NCBI GenBank assembly: GCA_013314775.1
Contig: JABUFB010000001.1
Coordinates: 327,121 to 391,120, forward strand
Origin: Armatimonadota bacterium
GTDB taxonomy: Bacteria > Armatimonadota > Zipacnadia > Zipacnadales > JABUFB01
Reading direction: 5' to 3'
Length of the DNA: 64,000 nucleotides
The position numbers and the translations under genes are program-made. Shown here piece after piece: positions 17,094 to 24,673 of the stretch (position 1 is its first letter; each line of letters opens with the position of its first letter). The notes beneath the pieces were generated by a model. The model was not told the origin of the DNA and made no database searches. It was given only the letters and a program-made list of their open reading frames with translations.

Positions 17094-20000
17094 GTGAGAC
17101 GTTTCGGCCAGGAACGCAGTGCTCATCGCTCCCCTGTGGCCAGCCTCATCATTCTGGCGGGGCTCATCGCCACGTCGGCGTTCGCATCAGCGGCGCCTGC
17201 CGGGTGGGATGACCTGGCCGGGCCTCTGCGGGCACTCACGTCCGCAGGTAGTGCCCTGCAACAGGTGGAGGTGACCTTCCGATCGCCACAGGATGCGGCG
17301 TGCACCGACCTCTCGGCTCTGGGCGCGATCGTTGAATACCGGCGTGACTGCCGAGCGCAGTGCCTGGTGCCTGCGCGCAACCTTCTTGCTCTGGCGGCGC
17401 TGCCACAGGTGGCTCAAGTCAGTGAGCCGGCGCGTCCCATCACCTGTCAAGGCTTCGGCGCCGTGGTAAGCGAGGCAGTCCAGTTCACCAACGCATCGGC
17501 CATGCAGATGTCGGGCTTCTCCGGAGCACCTGCAACCATCGCGATCATCGACATCGGCTTCAACGGTATCGCCGCGGCCGAGATACCTGCGGGCTACGAA
17601 CTGGTCTCGCTTCGAAGCGACCAATCGACGACTGCGAGCAATCACGGCACCGCGATGGCTGAGACGGTCGCCGACATGGCCCCTGGCGCGAACCTGCTGC
17701 TGGTCGCGGTGGACACTCCCCTGTCGATTGAGGCCGCTGCTGATTTCGTGGCAGGACGCGGTGTTGAGATCGCCGTGTCAGGTCTTGTCGTGGTCGAGGG
17801 GCCGTTCGACGGCACCCATCCTCTGTCACGCGCGGTGAACAGTGCGGACGCGAGTGGTCTGCTATGGGTGCAGGCCGCCGGGAACCTCGCTCGCCGCCAC
17901 TGGTCGGGTGAGTATACCGACGACGATGGCGACGGGATACACGAGTACGATAAGAACGTCGAGGGGATATCGTTGGCCCTCAACAGCGGGACCTTCGACG
18001 CCTACCTGAGCTGGTATCAGACTGCAGGCACGAAGACCAGCCAGGACTATGATCTCGTTCTCGTGGACGGCCAGGGAAACGTCGTGGCGCAGTCATCGAT
18101 CACTCAAAATGGTGATGACCACCCGCGCGAGCGCCTGCATGCTACAGTGGTGGCCGGAACCTACAACCTGCAGATAAGAGCGGTGTCCATCGACGAGAGC
18201 ATCACGGACACATTCCAGCTCTTCATCCCCGACGTGGACATCTCACCGGATACCCTCCAGGTTGCCGAGGGAAGCCTGCCCGTTCCCGCAGAAGCAACGG
18301 GAGCCTTCACGGTAGGCGCCGTGCGCGGAACAACAATTGACCCGGCCCCTTACAACCTGACTGCTGTCGCGCTGGATAACATCGAGCCCTTCAGTTCGCG
18401 AGGCCCCACGGTGACTGGCGCGATGAAGCCCAATATGGTCGCGCCTGACGCCTGCCGCACAAGCCTTGCCGCGGTCGGAGCAACGCCGATCAGTGCGGGA
18501 GGCGAGTTCATCGCCCCCAACGCGTTCGGCACGTCCTTCGCCGCTGCTCATGTAGCAGGAGCGCTTGCACTGCTGTGGAGCGAGGACACCACACGGTCCA
18601 AGATAGAGTTGCGCGACGCGATCCTTCGACTCGCGGTAGACGTTCCGCCACCTCTGCCCCCGGCAGAGCCGCTCCCTAATAACACCTACGGTGAGGGCCG
18701 CCTGAATCTGCGCGTCGGAACTGACGTGGCGAAACCGGTGTGTCAGATCACCTACCCGCGCAGCGGGGAAACGATCAGCACTACTGAGCCCGTCATAACC
18801 GCGTTTCTGAGCGACGTCGGTAGCGGCGTCAAGCCTGCGACCATCGTGCTCACAGTCGACGGCGAGATAATCAACCCCTCCGACATCGTGTTTGATGCGG
18901 CCACAGGACTCTTGACATACAGGGTTGGGCCGCCCTCTCACGCGCCGCTTAGCCGCAGTAGCCATCGGATCACCCTCGACTGTCAGGATTTTCAAGGGAA
19001 CGTCGCCGAGCAGGCCGTGAGCAGTTTCCGCGTCTCGCCGCCCCAGGTGGACGCGGGGCTGCACATGATCTCTCTCCCCTTCGCGGACCTCGCGCCAAAC
19101 ACGAAGACGCCGAGTGCCATTTTCGGACTTCCTCCCGACCAGGTCATCGTCGTCCGGTGGGTTCCCACCGACGCGACTGTCGGCGACAAGTACCACTGGT
19201 GGGGTGGCCCTGCCCAAATCGAGGACCAGTTCGCCAGCTTCGAGCCTCTGGATGCACTGGAACCGCCGTACGTCGTGTCTGACCCGCCTGCCGGCCTCGG
19301 GTACTTCCTGAGCATACCGACCTCCGCCATCCTGAATGTCTCTGGCCGGAGCCTGGCCGATCAGGTGAGCTATGACGTGAAGCTGTCCGTCGGTTCGACG
19401 CCCCCGCGAGGGTGGAACATGATCGGGTGTCCGTTCCCAGACGCAGTCACCTGGGGCGGAGTGGAGTTCATCACGAACGGCGTGCGCCAGGACCTGCGCG
19501 AAGCCATCGACTCGGGGGTAACGGAGGGCATCCTGTTTGCTCTGAAGAAGGCTGGCGCTTCCTATTACTACGACTTCCCCGCCGATCCCCTCTCGGGTTC
19601 GGTAGCGCCCTTCCAGGGCTACTGGCTGCATGTTCTGAAGGACACCACGCTCCGGCTCTACAATGGCGTGATCACCGGCGCATCGAAGGCGCCCAAGGCG
19701 GAAAAGCCGACGCCCTCTGTTGATAACTGGGTGCTGAAGTTCGGCGCATCCGCGGCGGGGGGCCAGGATCCGACGAATTACATCGGTGTCTCCACCGCTG
19801 CGACTGACGGGTACGATGCCGGCACCGACGTGCCCGAGCCGCCAGCCGTGTCGAGCCCGGTCCGGGTCTTCATGGCCAGGCACGAATGGGGGACCGCTGC
19901 GGGCCAGTACGTGAAGGACGTGCGCGGCGCGGTGGGGACTTCACAAGTCTGGGACGTCACGGTGGAGTGTGCCCAGGCCGACACCGACGTGACGCTGAGC

Positions 20001-20465
20001 TGGCCCGAGATCAACGCCCAGGTCCCGGCCGGGGTGACCTTGGTCCTCACCGACCTCGATGCCGGACGTGATGTGTTCATGCGGACGGTCACCGGTTACA
20101 CGTACAGGTCCTCGTCCGCGAACAGCAGTCGTCGCTTCGAGATCACGGCAACGCCAAGTGCCGATCGTGTGTTGACCATGAGCAATGTGCAGGCGCAGCA
20201 GGCGCCCGGGGGAACGGTGACCCTGGCGTACACGGTGAATGTCGCCGCGGACGTCGAGGCCGAGATACTCAATATCGCGGGGCGGACCATCAACCGCCTT
20301 GGTTCTCGGCCCGCGACTGCCGGCGCAGTCCAGACCCTGACCTGGAATGGCCGGAACATCCAGGGCTCCCGCGTGCCGCCGGGCCGCTACATGGTCCGGC
20401 TCACCGCTCGCACCGAAGACGGTCAGGCCGTGAACGCGGTCCGCACCTTCCAGGTGACACGCTGA
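17094..20465 (+). CDS. secreted subtilisin-like serine protease with shared C-terminal module
   Basis: About 1123 residues. The GTG at 17094 has a perfect AAGGAGG nine bases upstream and opens a signal peptide (PVASLIILAGLIATSAFASAAPA). A propeptide-like region (about 45-115) is followed by an intact S8 triad: Asp153 in IAIIDIG, His184 in SNHGTAMAE and Ser481 in GTSFAAAHVAGALAL. The 297-residue gap between His and Ser is long and holds a beta-rich insert like a PPC domain (about 290-380). Ig-like segments follow (about 540-640). From about residue 655 the protein carries the shared module, with repeated LHMISLPF and GWNMIGCPF units and the FlgD-like end FQVTR. It is probably a surface-anchored protease that may process cluster partners. 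Confidence 0.85.
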   Translation: MRRFGQERSAHRSPVASLIILAGLIATSAFASAAPAGWDDLAGPLRALTSAGSALQQVEVTFRSPQDAACTDLSALGAIVEYRRDCRAQCLVPARNLLALAALPQVAQVSEPARPITCQGFGAVVSEAVQFTNASAMQMSGFSGAPATIAIIDIGFNGIAAAEIPAGYELVSLRSDQSTTASNHGTAMAETVADMAPGANLLLVAVDTPLSIEAAADFVAGRGVEIAVSGLVVVEGPFDGTHPLSRAVNSADASGLLWVQAAGNLARRHWSGEYTDDDGDGIHEYDKNVEGISLALNSGTFDAYLSWYQTAGTKTSQDYDLVLVDGQGNVVAQSSITQNGDDHPRERLHATVVAGTYNLQIRAVSIDESITDTFQLFIPDVDISPDTLQVAEGSLPVPAEATGAFTVGAVRGTTIDPAPYNLTAVALDNIEPFSSRGPTVTGAMKPNMVAPDACRTSLAAVGATPISAGGEFIAPNAFGTSFAAAHVAGALALLWSEDTTRSKIELRDAILRLAVDVPPPLPPAEPLPNNTYGEGRLNLRVGTDVAKPVCQITYPRSGETISTTEPVITAFLSDVGSGVKPATIVLTVDGEIINPSDIVFDAATGLLTYRVGPPSHAPLSRSSHRITLDCQDFQGNVAEQAVSSFRVSPPQVDAGLHMISLPFADLAPNTKTPSAIFGLPPDQVIVVRWVPTDATVGDKYHWWGGPAQIEDQFASFEPLDALEPPYVVSDPPAGLGYFLSIPTSAILNVSGRSLADQVSYDVKLSVGSTPPRGWNMIGCPFPDAVTWGGVEFITNGVRQDLREAIDSGVTEGILFALKKAGASYYYDFPADPLSGSVAPFQGYWLHVLKDTTLRLYNGVITGASKAPKAEKPTPSVDNWVLKFGASAAGGQDPTNYIGVSTAATDGYDAGTDVPEPPAVSSPVRVFMARHEWGTAAGQYVKDVRGAVGTSQVWDVTVECAQADTDVTLSWPEINAQVPAGVTLVLTDLDAGRDVFMRTVTGYTYRSSSANSSRRFEITATPSADRVLTMSNVQAQQAPGGTVTLAYTVNVAADVEAEILNIAGRTINRLGSRPATAGAVQTLTWNGRNIQGSRVPPGRYMVRLTARTEDGQAVNAVRTFQVTR

Positions 20466-20477
20466 GACTGAGGCTCT

Positions 20478-23372
20478 ATGGATTACCGACGATCCAGAAC
20501 GACAAGCGATATCGTCACGACACGCCTGCGGCGGCCGGCGAGAGGAGCTGACCCACTCGTGCACCAAAGTCACGGCGCACTCGCCACTTTGACGGGGCGT
20601 GCCTGTTTCGGTCTGGGCCTGTTGCTGTTGACCATCGTGGTGGCGTCCCCGGTCGCTGCACAGAGGAACGTCGTGGAGGTCACCCACCCCGGTGGCCTCA
20701 TGACAATCCAGGTCGAGGACGCGACTACCTTCAGCACGGTCCGCGTGACCAACAACGTGCCGCGGTATTACCAGTGGCAGCGCCCCGGCGGTCGATTCCG
20801 TCTGCTGACTGGCTCGCGTACCCCCACCGGAGGCGATCCGACGCGCACAGGAGACGAGAGCCGAGCGATCGCCAGCAAGATCGAGGCGGGGATTGCCGGT
20901 CCGGCGACCGACCTTCCTTCCTATGACCGGTTCACGTCGAAGGTAACCATCGCGGTGGACGGAGAGTACTACGACATTCACGCTCTCGGGGCCGCCGAAG
21001 ACGACCGCGAAGGTGCGGCTGCCAACTACTGGCCCGTGCCCCCTCAAGCCAGTACGCGAGACATCTACGGCGTCGCGCGCATCCCGCTGGATGATGACGA
21101 CCCCAATGCCGCGACGGAGTTTCTGGTAATTGAGCACCGTTGGACCCTGATCCACGACGCGGTGCGTCTCGAGTACATTGTTCGCAACAACTCCGGTGAG
21201 GCGCACACCGTTGGCCTTCGCACCCTCATCGACGCCTCCTTCGGCCAATGGGACCGCGACGGCGGCGTAATCGTGCTTCCCACTGGCGAGCGGATCGTGA
21301 CCGAACGCACCATCCCGGATGCAAACACAACGGTCGTGCCCGCTGTCTGGACAGCCTTCGACCGGATTGATGATCCGACCGTCAAGGTGCGCGGTACGCT
21401 GGCGAGCAGCGATGTCTTCAGCCCCGGTACGGCGAATTCCGCCGCGGGCATGCCCGACCAGATCTCCTTTGGCCTTTACCGTAGTCTGGGCAACGACGCC
21501 CAGTGGGACTTCATCCCGAACGAAGCCTTGAGTCTTGAGGGCGAGGACTGGGCATACGCTGCGCGATGGGACGAGCGTGATCTGGCCGCTGGCCGCTCCC
21601 GCCGGTACGTGACCTACTACGGCCTGGGGGCCGCCTCTGTCGACTACGAAGCGCCGTACGCACTCGCAGCCTACTGCCCTAGCCGCCTGTCGGTGCAGGC
21701 CGGCGACGACCCCAGCACAGCGGCGGTGGAACGCTACTATTTGACGGACGCCGATGGAAACAGCCCATTTACGGTCTATGCCTATGCCGACAATTTCAGC
21801 ACCGCACCCCTGGTCGATGCGAGTGTTCGCATCAGTCTGCCTGACGGCTTCGAGCTGGATCCGTCCACGCAGTCGTTGAGCAAGTCCTTGGGCACCGTGG
21901 CGCGGAACGAGCTGAAGCGCGTGTCGTGGACAGTGCGGGCATCGGTGGCAAGACCCGGTGTGGGGACTGTGAAGTTCACCGGTCCGAACGGCAAGACGGT
22001 CGAGTGCGACGTGACCATTCCGGTTATCCCCGCGCTCACGCCGATGACATCCCTCAGGGGCATCGAGATGATCTCGATCCCCTATGAGTTCACTGACACC
22101 AGCGTGGAGCACGTCTTCCAGGACCTTGGCTCGATGCATGTGGGTGGGCCCAATGGTCTGGCTCGATGGAGCCCCGAGGAACAGCTCTACCGATGGTTCC
22201 CTCACGCATCGGTGAGCAACATCATCCCAGGCCTGGGTTACTGGTTCCTCAACCTGAACCGTAAGACGGTGTTCTTCCCGGATGATCTCCAGGAAGTGAA
22301 CACCGATTGGGAGTACTCGGTGAACCTCCCGGCCGGGTGGAACCAGATAGGCTCGCCATACGCGTTGATGACCAACCTCGCCGGCGTTCGGGTCATTGAT
22401 AGCAGCGGCTCGGAGTGGTCTATGCAGGAGGCTGTGGCCCGGCGCCTGGTTATGGGTACGCTCTACTCATATGACGCGGAAGACAATGAGTATGAGTGGG
22501 AAACTGAACTCGCCGACGTAACGATGACACCTTTCATGGGTTACTGGCTGTACGCCTACGAGGACATCACACTTCTGTTCGGCCCCGAAGCCCTCTATAC
22601 CCAGTCAGTGAATGAAACCACGGTTACGAGGGCACCGGGAGACTGGAAGGTGAATATCTCGGTCGCCGCAGCCGGGCGCGTGCGCACCCGATCCATCGGC
22701 ATGGCCGCCGACGCCAGCGATGGCGTCGACCAGTCAGACGTCGTGGCCCCGCCGGCTGCGCTTCCCGACGGGGTGGTTCTCACCGCTCAGTTCGCGGACC
22801 CACAGACCGGGGCAGGCTTCATGGAGGACATCCGGAGCGCGGGAAGCGACCGGCAGACATGGGACCTGACTGTCACAACCAATGCCGCCGATCAACCAGT
22901 GACTATCACCTGGCCCGACCTCAGCAACTTGCCGGCGCAGTTCGCGGCGTACTTTGAGGATCCTGTAACCGGTCAGCGCCGTTACATGCGCACCACAACC
23001 AGTTACCAGTACCGCACAGGAGCAGGCGGGGGAACCCGTCAGTTCAGGATCGTGGTCCAGCCGATGACGGCGAGGAATACCCTGGTACAGTCGGCATCGG
23101 CCGCGGCATCATCCGGCGGCGTGTCTTTCGCATACACGTTGAGCTCGGACGCCGATGTTGACATTGAAGTGCGCAACATTTCGGGCGTCGTTGTACGCCG
23201 GGTCGCCACGAGCAGGCCCTCGACAGCGGGTGTCAACACTCTGGCCTGGGACGGGCGCAATGAGCACGGAGCCAAGGTGCCGTCAGGTCGGTACCTGTTC
23301 TCGGTCACCGCGCGATCGCCAGAGAGTGGCGAGCAGCACAGTGTTGTACGTTCCTTCCAGCTCTCACGCTAG
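20478..23372 (+). CDS. large surface protein with shared C-terminal module
   Basis: 964 residues from the ATG at 20478 (GAGG five bases upstream). The signal peptide (FGLGLLLLTIVVASPVAAQ) then lies about 40 residues in, so a GTG at 20559 is a credible alternative. The N-terminal 350 residues form a beta-rich domain I cannot name: it has EHRWTLIHDAVRLEYIVRNNSGE and RWDERDLAAGRSRRYVTYYGLG, which resemble supersandwich or galactose-mutarotase-like folds. An Ig-like domain follows (about 430-510). Residues about 528-964 are the shared module (IEMISIPYEF, GWNQIGSPY, then the FlgD-Ig-like end FQLSR). No catalytic residues are evident. The start is 12 bases behind the subtilisin stop, so the two are co-transcribed. 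Confidence 0.75.
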   Translation: MDYRRSRTTSDIVTTRLRRPARGADPLVHQSHGALATLTGRACFGLGLLLLTIVVASPVAAQRNVVEVTHPGGLMTIQVEDATTFSTVRVTNNVPRYYQWQRPGGRFRLLTGSRTPTGGDPTRTGDESRAIASKIEAGIAGPATDLPSYDRFTSKVTIAVDGEYYDIHALGAAEDDREGAAANYWPVPPQASTRDIYGVARIPLDDDDPNAATEFLVIEHRWTLIHDAVRLEYIVRNNSGEAHTVGLRTLIDASFGQWDRDGGVIVLPTGERIVTERTIPDANTTVVPAVWTAFDRIDDPTVKVRGTLASSDVFSPGTANSAAGMPDQISFGLYRSLGNDAQWDFIPNEALSLEGEDWAYAARWDERDLAAGRSRRYVTYYGLGAASVDYEAPYALAAYCPSRLSVQAGDDPSTAAVERYYLTDADGNSPFTVYAYADNFSTAPLVDASVRISLPDGFELDPSTQSLSKSLGTVARNELKRVSWTVRASVARPGVGTVKFTGPNGKTVECDVTIPVIPALTPMTSLRGIEMISIPYEFTDTSVEHVFQDLGSMHVGGPNGLARWSPEEQLYRWFPHASVSNIIPGLGYWFLNLNRKTVFFPDDLQEVNTDWEYSVNLPAGWNQIGSPYALMTNLAGVRVIDSSGSEWSMQEAVARRLVMGTLYSYDAEDNEYEWETELADVTMTPFMGYWLYAYEDITLLFGPEALYTQSVNETTVTRAPGDWKVNISVAAAGRVRTRSIGMAADASDGVDQSDVVAPPAALPDGVVLTAQFADPQTGAGFMEDIRSAGSDRQTWDLTVTTNAADQPVTITWPDLSNLPAQFAAYFEDPVTGQRRYMRTTTSYQYRTGAGGGTRQFRIVVQPMTARNTLVQSASAAASSGGVSFAYTLSSDADVDIEVRNISGVVVRRVATSRPSTAGVNTLAWDGRNEHGAKVPSGRYLFSVTARSPESGEQHSVVRSFQLSR

Positions 23373-23448
23373 GCGGGGAATGAACGCAGCACCAACAACA
23401 TACTAACACAGAAGCGCATGCACACATTAGCAAGGGGGAAAGGGTGTA

Positions 23449-24528
23449 ATGACCTCTATTCGAACCAGCTGGTGGGGGCGCCACATTAGCTACGCCCTGC
23501 TGGCAACCATGGTGCTGGGCCTCACCCCGCTGTGCGCCGGCACGGCCGCTGCACAGGGACACAATCGCACTGTGCTACTGTTTGCCGTCTCCGATGAGAG
23601 CGCAAGCGGCCTGCCCGAACTCAGGAAGGTTGCCACCGACTCTCTGCAGATGGCCATAGACCAGTTGCCGCAGCTTGAGTGCACTGAGTTCTCGCGCACG
23701 TCCCCCCTCGTGCGAAGGGCCGCTGCGGAAGGTCGAGTGCTGCCCACGCAGCTGGAGCTTGGGCCGTCCAGTCCGCGAGACGCGGTCGCTATTGGCCACG
23801 CGCTGAATGTGGACACTGTGGTGCTTGCGAGTATCCAGTCTTACCGCAGCACCCAGCAGCCCCGAGCCGTCGAGGTCATCATCTCGGGCCAGGCCTATGA
23901 CGTGAAGCCCAACTACGACGAGGAAGCGGGCGACCCCGTTGCCAAACCGCAGGTTGCCCAGGCATTCGGCGTGGTAGGCACGAGCCGCAAGCTCCCCGGT
24001 TACCAGGGCAGCGACCGCCCTCTTGCACGAGAGGCCCTCGACGAGGCCGCATACCGCGTAGCCCGGGTGCTGAGCGGCGCCACTATCAGCGAAGTCGCCA
24101 AGCCCACCCCCAAGGCGGCCAAGAAGAGTAATGGCACCAAGATCCTGGCCTATCTGGCCGCGGTCGGTCTCCTGGCCTACCTGGTGAGCGAGTCTGGCGG
24201 CGACGACGCTGCCGGGCCCAGTCCCGACGCCGTGCCTCCCACCGTCCTTCCGCTGCAGGTCGAGGGGACGGACACGATCCGGCTGCGCTGGCAAGAGCCC
24301 ACGGGCACCTCATTCACCGTGCTGCGCTATCAGATTCAGCGCCGAGTAAACAATGGTGAATGGTCCTTCTTCGGTTCCGGCGGCTCCAGTGCCGATGTAA
24401 GCCGCACCGCCACCGAATACCCTGACTTCGGCGTGAGCACAGGGAACTCCTATTCATACCGGATGCGCGTCATTTACACGAACCAGAAGGTCTCCGAGTG
24501 GGTAATGTTCCAGGGGATCTCTCTGTGA
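23449..24528 (+). CDS. second CsgG-like/FnIII membrane protein
   Basis: 359 residues from an ATG behind GGGGGAAAGGG. A signal peptide ends near TAAAQ (residue 36). An N-terminal domain (about 40-220) is arranged like the CsgG/TolB-N type (VLLFAVSDESASGLPEL, then ALNVDTVVLASIQSY). A transmembrane helix (ILAYLAAVGLLAYLVSE, about 232-250) is followed by an Asp/Pro linker and one FnIII domain (IRLRWQEPTGTSFTVLRYQIQRR). The layout repeats that of the 13913 product at shorter length, including the GDD-rich segment after the helix. It may form an envelope complex with it. The assignment is based on fold pattern and not on strong motifs. Confidence 0.55.
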   Translation: MTSIRTSWWGRHISYALLATMVLGLTPLCAGTAAAQGHNRTVLLFAVSDESASGLPELRKVATDSLQMAIDQLPQLECTEFSRTSPLVRRAAAEGRVLPTQLELGPSSPRDAVAIGHALNVDTVVLASIQSYRSTQQPRAVEVIISGQAYDVKPNYDEEAGDPVAKPQVAQAFGVVGTSRKLPGYQGSDRPLAREALDEAAYRVARVLSGATISEVAKPTPKAAKKSNGTKILAYLAAVGLLAYLVSESGGDDAAGPSPDAVPPTVLPLQVEGTDTIRLRWQEPTGTSFTVLRYQIQRRVNNGEWSFFGSGGSSADVSRTATEYPDFGVSTGNSYSYRMRVIYTNQKVSEWVMFQGISL

Positions 24529-24530
24529 GC

Positions 24531-24641
24531 AGGGCGGCTCGCGCCGCGTAACTCCCGCGAAACTGGCCGCCCTCTGCTGAACCGGCAGGGGGCGGCTTGC
24601 CCAAGAAACGCAGCATACATCGCGCCCTCTCCGGTTCAGCA
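24531..24641 (+). promoter_or_regulatory. leader with mutually exclusive inverted repeats
   Basis: Four pairing segments lie between the two genes. AGGGCGGC (24531-24538) can pair with GCCGCCCT (24566-24573). GCCGCCCTCTGC (24566-24577) can pair with GCAGGGGGCGGC (24585-24596) around a seven-base loop. TGCTGAACCGG (24575-24585) is a perfect 11-base complement of CCGGTTCAGCA (24631-24641). These overlap, so only some can form together, as in attenuators. A role is not proven. Confidence 0.4.
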
Positions 24642-24673
24642 TTTGGCCCGCCACCTCATTCAGTGATCAGCGA

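Noticed and set aside
17094..23372. Long open frames of 500-760 residues on the strand opposite the cluster genes (for example 18243-19883 and 19941-22205)
   Set aside because: They lie entirely inside well-supported genes, have no family motifs and arise from the third-position GC bias of the coding strand.
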